A DNA stretch of 64,000 nucleotides from Chloroflexota bacterium. Its GTDB lineage: Bacteria > Chloroflexota > Anaerolineae > J036 > Brachytrichaceae. This document shows positions 34,477-41,742 of the stretch, one piece after another. Made by a program: the position numbers and the translations under genes. The stretch is from positions 88,025 through 152,024 of the forward strand of contig JAUQQA010000002.1 of assembly GCA_030550095.1 (NCBI GenBank), written 5' to 3'. The notes below the pieces were generated by a model that had not been told where the DNA came from, did not search any database, and was given only the letters and a program-made list of their open reading frames with translations. Each line of letters starts with the position of its first letter. Positions within the stretch are counted from its first letter, which is position 1.

Positions 34477-35388
34477 TTAGGAATTGTTGAGCGGAGAGGA
34501 CGCTGGTGCACCGTTAGCACGGCGCCACCCGACCACTTCGTAAATCTTCAGCGTCGGTTTAGAGCGATTCAAGGTGTAGAAGTGCACACCAGCCACGTTG
34601 TGCTCTAGTAGGTCGAATACCTGCTGAGTTGCCCAGTGGATGCCGATCGCCTCAACAGCACTGTCATCTTGTGCTTGAAGCACAGCACGCAGCAAGGGTG
34701 CAGGGATGCGTGAACCGAGCGCAAGCTCAGCCATGCGAATCATGCCTTGCTTCGAGGTGATCGGCATGATCCCAGCGATGATGGGCACACGTATTCCGAC
34801 GATCTCGCAGCGCTCACAGAAGTCGTAGAAGTCGCGGTTGTCAAAGAAGAGCTGAGTGCAGATGTAGTCGGCGCCGCTGTCCACTTTGGCTTTGAGGTAC
34901 TCCAGTTCCTTCAGGCGATTAGGCGTTTCCGGGTGCCCTTCGGGAAAACCAGCAACACCAATGCCGAAATGAGGAAAATGCTTTTTCACATAAGCAACGA
35001 TCTCAGCTGCATACTTGAACCCCTCTGGATGTGGGGTGAAATTAGCAACGCCGCGTGGCGGATCCCCGCGCAGGACCATGAGGTTTTGCACGCCTGCCTG
35101 GGCGTAATCCTCAAGCAGACGGTGGATCTCCGCGCGGCTTGCGCCGATCGCGGTGATATGCGCGACAACAGTGAGTTGCGTCTCGCGCTGGAGACGAATG
35201 ACAAGATCGCGCGTCAACTCGCGCGTGCTTCCGCCTGCCCCGTAAGTTACGCTCACAAAAGAAGGCCTCAAAGGAACGAGATCGCGAATGGTTTGGAAAA
35301 GCTGCTCTGCACCTTCGGGCGTCTTCGGAGGGAAGAACTCAAAACTGAAGTGAGGACCTGGCTGGCGTAAGACTTCTGCAATGTGCAT
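34477..35388 (-). CDS. metF: 5,10-methylenetetrahydrofolate reductase
   Basis: A 303-residue TIM-barrel flavoprotein: FSFEFFPPKTPEGAEQLF with the catalytic glutamate, VSVTYGAGGSTRE, VVAHITAIGASRAEI, NLMVLRGDPPRG (FAD contact), GADYICTQLFFD, and IIAGIMPITSK. It reduces methylene-THF to methyl-THF for methionine synthesis. The ATG at 35388 and a GTG nine bases upstream (35397) are both possible; no clear ribosome binding site is seen for either. It is the first gene of the minus-strand operon metF-rdgB-GNAT-amidase-L,D-transpeptidase-binding protein and is divergent from the 34-residue membrane gene. Confidence 0.94.
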   Translation of the reverse strand: MHIAEVLRQPGPHFSFEFFPPKTPEGAEQLFQTIRDLVPLRPSFVSVTYGAGGSTRELTRDLVIRLQRETQLTVVAHITAIGASRAEIHRLLEDYAQAGVQNLMVLRGDPPRGVANFTPHPEGFKYAAEIVAYVKKHFPHFGIGVAGFPEGHPETPNRLKELEYLKAKVDSGADYICTQLFFDNRDFYDFCERCEIVGIRVPIIAGIMPITSKQGMIRMAELALGSRIPAPLLRAVLQAQDDSAVEAIGIHWATQQVFDLLEHNVAGVHFYTLNRSKPTLKIYEVVGWRRANGAPASSPLNNS

Positions 35389-35433
35389 AGCTATCACATA
35401 AGTTTGGTTCGTGATTCTTACTACAATACCAGC

Positions 35434-35538
35434 ATGCGCACGCGAGATCGGCGCATTGCGGCAATACTAGGTGTAGTGCTTGTAACAGCGATGCTGCTCA
35501 GCATGGTGGCTTCTGTCATCCTACCCGTTGCTCCTTAA
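35434..35538 (+). CDS. Small single-span membrane protein (34 aa)
   Basis: A short frame starts with ATG at 35434, six bases after TACAAT (35422-35427), and ends TAA at 35538. The product begins [15 protein letters not shown], a positively charged tip followed by about 22 hydrophobic residues ([20 protein letters not shown]), and ends ILPVAP. This is the layout of a bitopic small protein with its N-terminus inside. It lies 14 bases before ridA, which has its own GGAGG site, so both share a promoter. No function can be assigned. The promoter, codon pattern and operon placement make it more credible than a chance frame. Confidence 0.6.
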   Translation: MRTRDRRIAAILGVVLVTAMLLSMVASVILPVAP

Positions 35539-35552
35539 CATTGGAGGCTGAG

Positions 35553-35939
35553 ATGAGCGACAAGCTTGTAATTCAAACACCTAATGCTCCGAAGGCAATT
35601 GGTCCATATTCCCAAGCCATAGTGGTAGGTGGTTGGGTCTTCTGCTCTGGTCAGATCCCCATTGATCCTGCTACTGGTGAAGTGGTCGAAGGGGGGATTG
35701 AGGCGCAAACCCACCGCGTGCTTCAGAACCTCAAGGCTGTATTGGAAGCAGCTGGTTCGAGCTTGGAGAAAGTGGTGAAGACCACCGTGTTTTTGCAAGA
35801 TATCGATGACTTTGCACTGATGAACAACGTGTACGCTTCATACTTCCCTCACGATCCTCCAGCACGTTCTACAGTTGAAGTAGCGCGTCTGCCCCGAGGG
35901 GTGCTTGTTGAGATTGAGTGCATTGCCTCCGTTGGGTAG
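35553..35939 (+). CDS. ridA: RidA family reactive enamine/imine deaminase
   Basis: A 128-residue YjgF/YER057c/UK114 protein: [22 protein letters not shown] in the family order, [38 protein letters not shown] with the conserved arginine, and [13 protein letters not shown]. It hydrolyses 2-aminoacrylate and related enamines made by PLP enzymes, protecting them; the PLP enzymes cystathionine beta-synthase and alanine racemase are encoded in this window. GGAGG at 35543-35547 places the start at 35553. Co-transcribed with the 34-residue membrane gene. Confidence 0.95.
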   Translation: MSDKLVIQTPNAPKAIGPYSQAIVVGGWVFCSGQIPIDPATGEVVEGGIEAQTHRVLQNLKAVLEAAGSSLEKVVKTTVFLQDIDDFALMNNVYASYFPHDPPARSTVEVARLPRGVLVEIECIASVG

Positions 35940-35953
35940 CCTCTCCCGTAACC

Positions 35954-37045
35954 GTGCACTCGTTTCTACGCCCGCTGCTAGTTTCTGCTGCTCTAGCGAG
36001 TTTCATCGCAGGCACGGCTTGTTCGCCCACGACTGCAGAACGAGCGAACCGTGCCGCAGAGCGATTGCTCACGGCGGTCGCTTCTGCAACCGCAACCTCC
36101 CTCGATGCCTCCCCCTCTGCACGTCTTGAAGAGACTCAGCCCTCTCAAGGAGCTACGCCGACTCCTGATTTGCCTCCTATCTTCGCGCGGTGCATCACGC
36201 GGGCAGCGCTCGTGATGTACATAGAGCCTAGCACTACTGCGGATGTTGTGACACAACTTAAAGCGCGCGAGGTGTTCACAGCGTATGGGCGGACCCGCAA
36301 CGCGAAGTGGGTGATTGGTTGGACGACCAACCGCGATTATGGCTGGGTCAGCACAGAAAGGGTTGGCTGCTCGGTCCCGATTATTGAATTGAAGCCAACC
36401 GACCCCCAACTACTTGTTCGCATAACACCAACGCCTGAAGTCGTTGCCATGGCAGAGCGTCCAACAGCAACAACATTGCCCTCCCCAAGCACTGAGGAGC
36501 CGAGTCCACCTTCGGCAGCATCCTCTCCCTCGCTGGCATTGATATCTGAGACGCCTTTGCCCACCCCTGAAAGCGTAGCGACCTCTACTTCGACCCCTAT
36601 TCCTGTGAGCGGAGATGAGCAGGATAAGCCTAGCTTCACGAAGGCCACTGCTCCGCCGGCGACTGAAGTTAGTCTATCCACCTCACCATTGCGCCTAGTT
36701 TTACGCACGGGTGAGCCGTTTACCTTGCAATTGAGCATTGAGGGCACGCCTTATCTTTTGACCCTTCTACTCGAACCTCAACCTCGCATCACCCCTACAC
36801 CACAACCTTTCGGGTTCCTTATCTGCCGTGTGAGCAGCACCTCTAACGTGAACGTACGCGCAGCACCTTCGCGCGAAGCGGCGCGCGTGAGCACCTTAGC
36901 TCCTGGCAGATTAGTCCAGACCTTCGGACAATCAGCGGATGGGAGCTGGCTTCTTGTGCGCCTAGATGGTGTAAGAGGGTGGGTGATTGCAGAAGCGTTG
37001 CAGTGTGAGGGGGATAGGGCTCTATTGCCCATAAACACCCCCTAG
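35954..37045 (+). CDS. Exported Ser/Thr/Pro-rich protein with two SH3-like domains
   Basis: From a GTG at 35954, about 363 residues. The N-terminus (LRPLLVSAALASFIAGTAC) is a signal peptide with a weak lipobox around GTAC. A first SH3-like unit (about 75-145) has CITRAALVMYIEP and DYGWVSTERVGC. A long linker rich in Thr, Pro and Ser follows (about 150-250), then a canonical bacterial SH3b (about 290-355): SNVNVRAAPSREAARVSTL, WLLVRLDGVRGWVIAEAL. SH3b domains bind peptidoglycan or other wall ligands. The architecture suggests a lipoprotein spanning the wall. It starts 14 bases after ridA and converges on the EAD-like gene. Confidence 0.75.
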   Translation: MHSFLRPLLVSAALASFIAGTACSPTTAERANRAAERLLTAVASATATSLDASPSARLEETQPSQGATPTPDLPPIFARCITRAALVMYIEPSTTADVVTQLKAREVFTAYGRTRNAKWVIGWTTNRDYGWVSTERVGCSVPIIELKPTDPQLLVRITPTPEVVAMAERPTATTLPSPSTEEPSPPSAASSPSLALISETPLPTPESVATSTSTPIPVSGDEQDKPSFTKATAPPATEVSLSTSPLRLVLRTGEPFTLQLSIEGTPYLLTLLLEPQPRITPTPQPFGFLICRVSSTSNVNVRAAPSREAARVSTLAPGRLVQTFGQSADGSWLLVRLDGVRGWVIAEALQCEGDRALLPINTP

Positions 37046-37051
37046 CGCCAC

Positions 37052-38095
37052 TCACTGACATCGGCTGCTTATCAAGCGCCCCGTGTAAGCATAGATGCGG
37101 AAACGGTCGTCGGTTTTCCGAAGCCAGTACTGGTAGTCTCGGGTTTCACAGAGGCGTACTCTGTTGACTTCGGTTGTGTACTCCCAATACTCTCGCGCGG
37201 AGACAACCACCTCATTCTTGCTTGCAACCTCATCGAGGAGAGCAGGAGGCTTCACATATGACATCTGAACGCGCAGAGCACTGCGCTGGTTCGGAGCAAG
37301 GCGCATCAGGCGCATCAAGCGCACGCCTGCAAAGTTGCTTAACTGCTCTACCAGGTCAGGTTCCCAATAGGCTTCAAGGGCGCGAATATCTTCTTGTCCC
37401 TGGAAGAAGCCTTTGAGCTGCTCGTTTGCTTGATAGATCACGTCAACGGCAGGGTGTGCAGCGAGCGTTGGCACAACAGGAGGCATAGCATCACTTGCGC
37501 TAGTCTGTGCCGCTGGTTCTGGCGTTGCAACGAGCAGGGATGACGAGGAGGAAGAAGGGAGGTCAGGAGTGGCTGTCTCTAGAACAAGAGGCATCGCTGT
37601 TGAGAGCGGCTCTGCTACCTCTGGAGCGCGTAGATTTTTTCCCTCTTGTTGTGATGTTGTTGCAGCAGAAGATGCTTCCGAAAGGGACGTAGATGTTGAG
37701 CGAAAGGTCAAGGGGAGGAGAAGAAAAACAATGACCACAACCCCAATGCCTACAAGAAGCGCAAAGAAGGAGGACAAAGTTCGACGAGAGGAACTTGATT
37801 GCCTTCTCCGGGTAGTGATGTGTTTGGTGTGAAGATCGAGGGGTTCCTCCTCGCTTGCAAAACCAGCCTGGAAGTAGGCGAGGGGTCTCAGATCTCGTAC
37901 GCGTCTCTGTAGCAGTCGTAGCTTTCCTCTCGAACGTGCTTCCTCAATGAGGGCTCTCGTCTTGCCGAAGAGTCCTATCCCCTGCAGATTCTCGTAGTTC
38001 ATCCCCAGCTCTTTGCAAAGCTGTGCTAACTCAGCTTCTGTGAATTCAGTGAGGAGAAGTTGTCGCAGCCTTGCAGCAACTGGGTCATTCTTCAT
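37052..38095 (-). CDS. Membrane protein with N-terminal effector-associated-like domain
   Basis: A 347-residue protein in three parts. Residues 1-70 (LRQLLLTEFTEAELAQLCKELG, YENLQGIGLFGKTRALIEEA) match the look of effector-associated (Death-like) adaptor domains found in bacterial STAND and conflict proteins. A basic stretch and one membrane span (about 105-130) follow. The outer part has a Ser/Thr/Pro linker (about 130-215) and a C-terminal domain (about 220-347, ALEAYWEPDLVEQL, SAREYWEYTTEVN, YQYWLRKTDDRFRIYAY) resembling the NTF2-like ARC6/IMS fold. It may relay a signal from outside to a cytosolic EAD partner; this is inference. The leader contains parS site 1 and a GAGAGG ribosome binding site. 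Confidence 0.75.
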   Translation of the reverse strand: MKNDPVAARLRQLLLTEFTEAELAQLCKELGMNYENLQGIGLFGKTRALIEEARSRGKLRLLQRRVRDLRPLAYFQAGFASEEEPLDLHTKHITTRRRQSSSSRRTLSSFFALLVGIGVVVIVFLLLPLTFRSTSTSLSEASSAATTSQQEGKNLRAPEVAEPLSTAMPLVLETATPDLPSSSSSSLLVATPEPAAQTSASDAMPPVVPTLAAHPAVDVIYQANEQLKGFFQGQEDIRALEAYWEPDLVEQLSNFAGVRLMRLMRLAPNQRSALRVQMSYVKPPALLDEVASKNEVVVSAREYWEYTTEVNRVRLCETRDYQYWLRKTDDRFRIYAYTGRLISSRCQ

Positions 38096-38118
38096 GATGC
38101 CTCTCTAAAAATACAGAA

Positions 38119-38134
38119 CGTTTCACGTGAAACG
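38119..38134. other. parS-like centromere site 1
   Basis: The 14-base palindrome GTTTCACGTGAAAC is flanked by C and G, matching 14 of 16 bases of the ParB target TGTTTCACGTGAAACA; the outer pair is changed to C/G and so keeps dyad symmetry. It lies in the leader of the EAD-like gene, 54 bases from a second, perfect copy. Confidence 0.85.
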
Positions 38135-38172
38135 AACAGGTTTTATCTCGTGCGTAAAAGAACGAGGATTCC

Positions 38173-38188
38173 TGTTTCACGTGAAACA
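38173..38188. other. parS centromere site 2 (perfect consensus)
   Basis: TGTTTCACGTGAAACA is identical to the widely conserved bacterial parS consensus bound by ParB (Spo0J). It lies 12 bases beyond the 3' end of tRNA-Arg(UCG). The 54-base distance to site 1 is close to five helical turns, so both face the same side of the DNA. parS sites load ParB and SMC and usually cluster near the replication origin. No parA or parB is in the window. Confidence 0.92.
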
Positions 38189-38199
38189 CCACGCAACAG

Positions 38200-38273
38200 C
38201 GCGCCCAGCAGGACTCGAACCCACAACCCCTTGATCCGAAGTCAAGTGCTCTATCCAATTGAGCTATGGGCGC
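38200..38273 (-). tRNA. tRNA-Arg, anticodon UCG
   Basis: On the minus strand a full cloverleaf forms: acceptor GCGCCCA/TGGGCGC, D arm GCTC/GAGC, anticodon stem CTTGA/TCAAG around loop CTTCGGA (anticodon TCG), T arm GTGGG/CCTGC with TTCGAGT, discriminator G. CCA is not encoded. It reads CGA and, by wobble, CGG codons. A TAGAAT -10 (38289-38284, minus strand) lies 10 bases upstream. Confidence 0.95.
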
Positions 38274-38317
38274 TGACTTTCTTATTCTATACTGGAGCGT
38301 GCTATCATGATGCCAAT
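38274..38317. promoter_or_regulatory. Divergent stable-RNA promoters (tRNA-Arg and SRP RNA)
   Basis: Within 44 bases TAGAAT on the minus strand (38289-38284) points to tRNA-Arg(UCG) and TATCAT on the plus strand (38303-38308) points to the SRP RNA, whose first base would be about 38316-38318. The two RNA genes are therefore back to back. Confidence 0.6.
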
Positions 38318-38411
38318 GCCGGGTTCTGCGCAGCGAAGGCTGCCGAACCCCGCCAGGTCCGGAAGGAAGCAACGGTAAGGCAATCCCTTCGGGTGCCGCA
38401 GAGCGCCCGGC
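38318..38411 (+). ncRNA. ffs: Signal recognition particle RNA, small bacterial type
   Basis: The universally conserved apical part is present: CCGAACCCCGCCAGGTCC, then GGAAGGAAGCAACGGTAA, holding the GGAA tetraloop and the symmetric and asymmetric internal loops that bind Ffh. The ends pair as GCCGGG with CCCGGC, and the next helix pairs TTCTGCG with CGCAGAG. At about 94 nucleotides it lacks an Alu domain. Ends are set by the terminal helix and may be off by a few bases. The RNA works with Ffh and FtsY in co-translational membrane targeting; neither protein is in the window. Confidence 0.93.
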
Positions 38412-38423
38412 AGCGTTTCTCTG

Positions 38424-39872
38424 ATGATGAGGCTGGGCAAGTTGAAGTACTGGAGCGACAAGTGGATATCAGCGCTCCAGCGACGAGGGTGGATCTCGGT
38501 TTTCCTTTCAGTAGGACTGCTTAGCCTTCTTCTTGCAGGCTACCTTAGCTTGCTTAAGCCCGTGCGGATTGTCGAAGGGACGCGTGTTATCTCTCTACGG
38601 ACCCATCAATCCACAGTTGAAGGTGTCTTACGTGAAGCTGGATTGACCTTACACCCAGAAGATAAGGTGACTCCTCCTCTCTCATCCTCCGTGCCCAGCG
38701 ATGGCGTTATCACTATTCAACGCGCTCGCCTCATACGGCTGCAGGTAGATGATCAAATTCCTCGCTTGATCCGCACGCAGCACGTGCACGTCCAGGATCT
38801 CTTGGCTCAACTGGGGATGGAGATCAGCGTGGATGATGCGGTTCAAGTCAATGGTCGCTTCACAGAAGAGCTCCCGAAAGAGGCGAAAGGCAACGGTCTT
38901 GTAGATGCTGAAGTTGTAGTACGGCGTGGTGTGCCTGTGGTTATCCACGAAGCAGGTGGTTCGAGCAAGCTGATCAAAACCGCTGCGCGTACGGTGGGGG
39001 AAGCACTCTTGGAAGCTGGTTACCTCGTTTACCTCGCCGATGCAGTGCAACCTCCATTGAGCACACTTATCCACCCTAATCTCGAGATTCATCTTGAGCG
39101 AGCACGTTCGGTGACCATTTGGGTTGATGGTCGCCCCATTCGTACGCGCACCCTTAAATCCACTGTGGGCGATGTCCTTGCTGAGATGAACATCGCCTTG
39201 CTAGGTGAGGACTATGCTTTGCCCGCGCTCGATGCCCCGCTTCAGCCCGATATGCAGATTCGAGTCGTGCGAGTGCAGCGCGACCTTAGAATTTTGCAAA
39301 CCCCTATTCCCTTCGAGACTCGCTGGGAGCCAGACCCAGAGCTCGAGCTAGACACCGAGGTATTGGCTCAAGAGGGTATCCCAGGTGTGCGTGAGCGACA
39401 TAGCCTTGTAACACTCGAGGACGGTCTCGAGGTGCGTAGCCAGTTAACCGCCGATTTTGTCGCTCGACCACCGCAGCCGCGCATTTACAAATACGGCACC
39501 AAAGTCGTCGTCCGTACGCTCGACACACCGAGCGGACCCATCCAGTACTGGCGGAAGATTCGGATGTTCGCAACGTCTTACTCAGCAAGCACCGCAGGTG
39601 TGCCGAGGAGCTCCCCCTGGTACGGACGGACGCGGTGCGGTCAGCCGATGCGCTTTGGGATTGTGGCGGTTGACCCGCGCATCATTCCCTTGGGCACCAA
39701 TGTCTACGTCCCAGGCTACGGACAAGGGCTTGCCTGCGATACGGGCAGCGCAATCGTTGGCAAACGCATTGATCTCGGCTACGACGACAACAATCTCAAG
39801 TTCTGGCGTGGCTGGGTGGATGTTTACTTGCTCCCACCAGTGCCGCAAAACATTCGCTACCGCTTGAATTGA
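38424..39872 (+). CDS. YabE-like exported protein: DUF348 repeats, G5 and 3D domains
   Basis: A 482-residue protein. One N-terminal membrane span (about 24-43) is followed by three DUF348 ubiquitin-like repeats (about 48-105, 107-185 and 187-265; note STVEGVLREAGL, HVQDLLAQLGM, TVGEALLEAGY, TVGDVLAEMNI), a G5 domain (about 290-370) and a 3D domain at the end (about 385-470) with FATSYSASTAG, GIVAVDPRIIPLGTNVYVPG and ACDTGSAIVGKRIDL, the three aspartates of the MltA-like lytic barrel. Such proteins cleave or bind peptidoglycan, as in resuscitation factors. It follows the SRP RNA by 12 bases and is coupled to rsmA by a TTGA overlap, the yabE-ksgA pairing known near the origin in Firmicutes. Confidence 0.9.
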   Translation: MMRLGKLKYWSDKWISALQRRGWISVFLSVGLLSLLLAGYLSLLKPVRIVEGTRVISLRTHQSTVEGVLREAGLTLHPEDKVTPPLSSSVPSDGVITIQRARLIRLQVDDQIPRLIRTQHVHVQDLLAQLGMEISVDDAVQVNGRFTEELPKEAKGNGLVDAEVVVRRGVPVVIHEAGGSSKLIKTAARTVGEALLEAGYLVYLADAVQPPLSTLIHPNLEIHLERARSVTIWVDGRPIRTRTLKSTVGDVLAEMNIALLGEDYALPALDAPLQPDMQIRVVRVQRDLRILQTPIPFETRWEPDPELELDTEVLAQEGIPGVRERHSLVTLEDGLEVRSQLTADFVARPPQPRIYKYGTKVVVRTLDTPSGPIQYWRKIRMFATSYSASTAGVPRSSPWYGRTRCGQPMRFGIVAVDPRIIPLGTNVYVPGYGQGLACDTGSAIVGKRIDLGYDDNNLKFWRGWVDVYLLPPVPQNIRYRLN

Positions 39873-40714
39873 GCGCTCCTCGTTTCCCCTCTCCACAGAA
39901 GCGCTTAGGACAAAACTTCCTGCGGAATGCAGCGATTGCGAGGCGCATCGTAGAAGCAGCCGAGATCGGTAAGGACGATGTAGTTCTCGAGATAGGACCT
40001 GGCACTGGCGCACTGACGCGCTTTTTGCTTGAACGCGCAGCCCTCGTTGTTGCTGTTGAGATCGATCCGCGCGCTGTGCAATGGCTCAGCGCACAGTTTG
40101 GCAACGTCTCCAACCTCCATCTCGTGCAGGGCGATGTGCGTGCGCTCGATCTCGTTCAGCTTTGTTTGGACGCCGCTGTAGCCCACCGACTAACTTCACC
40201 GCGCTTTCGCGTTGTAGCAAACTTGCCGTACTACATAACATCAGCTTTGTTGCGCCAACTTTTGGCACTCGCCCCCTTCTTTGAGGTCATCGTGCTTACA
40301 GTGCAAGCTGAGGTTGCAGAGCGCATCATCGCGCGGCCGCCAGCAATGAGTCTGTTGGGGATAAGCGTCCAGTTCTATGCTGAGCCTGAGCTGTTATTTC
40401 GCATTTCGCCAGGAAACTTTTTCCCTAGCCCAAAGGTTAACTCGGCGGTGATACGACTTCGTCCGCATCTGCGTTACAAGGAGCTACTGCCTGAGGCGCT
40501 GTTTTTTCGGTGGGTGCATGCAGGGTTTAGCCAGCCAAGAAAACAGTTGCTGAACACATTAGCAGCCTCGCTTAACGTGCCGAAGGAAAGCGTAAGACAG
40601 TTGCTTCTCGAGCTTGGGATTGCTCCTGAGCGCAGAGCGGAAACGCTGAGTATCGAGGAGTGGATCAGGCTAGCGCAAGCTGGGGAAGCGCGGTTTGGAG
40701 GGGCGATGCGTTGA
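39869..40714 (+). CDS. rsmA: 16S rRNA (adenine1518/1519-N6)-dimethyltransferase
   Basis: A 281-residue KsgA/Dim1 enzyme: KRLGQNFLRNAAIARRIVEAA, motif I VLEIGPGTGALTRFLL, VAVEIDPRAVQWL, the catalytic motif IV VVANLPYYITSALLR, VQAEVAERI and FFPSPKVNSAVIRL. It dimethylates two adenines in the 3' hairpin of 16S rRNA during 30S maturation. The start is a TTG whose TTGA overlaps the upstream stop, the only reasonable start. It converges on the IMPase gene with a 50-base overlap of coding sequence. Confidence 0.95.
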   Translation: MSAPRFPSPQKRLGQNFLRNAAIARRIVEAAEIGKDDVVLEIGPGTGALTRFLLERAALVVAVEIDPRAVQWLSAQFGNVSNLHLVQGDVRALDLVQLCLDAAVAHRLTSPRFRVVANLPYYITSALLRQLLALAPFFEVIVLTVQAEVAERIIARPPAMSLLGISVQFYAEPELLFRISPGNFFPSPKVNSAVIRLRPHLRYKELLPEALFFRWVHAGFSQPRKQLLNTLAASLNVPKESVRQLLLELGIAPERRAETLSIEEWIRLAQAGEARFGGAMR

Positions 40715-41693
40715 GCTGATCAGCAAACCAATTGTGCATCGCAGGCGAGCACGCCGCAAGCACTGAGAAGACGCGCTCACCGTAATCCACCCCTTCTTCG
40801 ATAGGGAAAAGAGGAATGGGTGGGTTTGTGGAAAGAACTCCACCTGCCTCAATAAGCAAAGGCCATACAGCAGCGACATCCCAAACGTGCACGGTAAGGT
40901 CGAAGCTCCCTACACAGGCACCGCGCGCTACGAGCGCGACGTCATAAGCCATAGAGCCAGGCACACGGAGCTTCGCACGCACATGAGGCAGCCCATGCCT
41001 CAAACTGCGTGTGCAGCACGCGAAAAGATGCTCAGGCTGCGGCACTTCTGGGCATGAGGCAGTGACATGAATAGGCACGCCGTTCAGCCAAGCACCCGCA
41101 CCGCGCAGTGCAGAGTACTGCTCGCCCAACATGGGGAAGTCTGCAACACCCATCACAGGCTCGCCTTGGTAGAGCAGCGCAATAAGCACTCCCCAAACAG
41201 GCATACCCCACGCGAAATTGGTTGTGCCGTCTATGGGATCGATCACCCAGCACCACTCCTGGCCGCGCCATGTATGTTCACCCTCTTCTGAGAGCACCGC
41301 ATGGTTGGGATACTGAGCAGTGATCGCAGCGCGCAAGGTGGCATCAGCGCGCAGATCGTGCTGGGTGAGGAGAGTGCCGTCTTGCTTGCGGGTTACTTCT
41401 GCGGGTTCAAGAGCGGCTTTGAGTTGCAGTCCCACTTGGCGCGCAAGCGCCCGCGCAAAGTGCAACGCGTGCTCTGGAAGCGGAAGATCGGCGTAGCGCA
41501 TCTCGTCCTCAATCACCCGAAGCGCAATGCTTGCAGCGCGGCGTTGGGCGACGATGCGCGTCTCATCCGTTCGCACGCTCATCAAAAAGCTGCGCACGGC
41601 ACTGCGTTCTTCTGCGTTTAGAGCACGCCACGCGCGACGCACACGGCGAATCTCCTCACTGAAGAGATCATCCCAAAAGCGCTCCAAGTCCAT
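40665..41693 (-). CDS. Inositol monophosphatase family protein with N-terminal extension
   Basis: A 342-residue protein. Residues about 75-342 are an IMPase-fold phosphatase: LSEEGEHTW, CWVIDPIDGTTNFAWG with the metal aspartates, and TVHVWDVAAVWPLLIEAGG, the complete WD motif missing from the SuhB homologue at 12.8 kb. The likely substrate is a sugar or histidinol phosphate. The first 75 residues (RFWDDLFSEEIRRVRRAWRA, LRVIEDEMRYADLP) form a separate charged helical region not usual in this family. The ATG at 41693 is the only good start. The gene is divergent from aroKB over about 50 bases and overlaps rsmA convergently. Confidence 0.85.
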   Translation of the reverse strand: MDLERFWDDLFSEEIRRVRRAWRALNAEERSAVRSFLMSVRTDETRIVAQRRAASIALRVIEDEMRYADLPLPEHALHFARALARQVGLQLKAALEPAEVTRKQDGTLLTQHDLRADATLRAAITAQYPNHAVLSEEGEHTWRGQEWCWVIDPIDGTTNFAWGMPVWGVLIALLYQGEPVMGVADFPMLGEQYSALRGAGAWLNGVPIHVTASCPEVPQPEHLFACCTRSLRHGLPHVRAKLRVPGSMAYDVALVARGACVGSFDLTVHVWDVAAVWPLLIEAGGVLSTNPPIPLFPIEEGVDYGERVFSVLAACSPAMHNWFADQLNASPLQTALPQLALA

Positions 41694-41706
41694 GCCGCTC
41701 GGCGGA

Positions 41707-41734
41707 TTGTACGCGCCTGTGCGGTCGCTACAAT
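41707..41734 (+). promoter_or_regulatory. Promoter of aroKB
   Basis: TTGTAC (41707-41712), a 16-base spacer and TACAAT (41729-41734) form a housekeeping-type promoter. The hexamer ends eight bases before the aroKB ATG at 41743, so the transcript is probably leaderless or has a leader of one or two bases. Confidence 0.6.
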
Positions 41735-41742
41735 CGGCGTTG

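Noticed and set aside
38941..39075. Two DnaA-box-like octamers TTATCCAC (38941 and 39067) near parS
   Set aside because: Only two imperfect boxes, both inside the G5/3D coding sequence, and no AT-rich unwinding region or dnaA gene; not enough to call an origin.
30300..41000. Genomic island, because this stretch looks somewhat less GC-rich
   Set aside because: It holds core genes (metF, rdgB, ridA, rsmA, SRP RNA) and no mobility genes; position-related composition is as likely as transfer.
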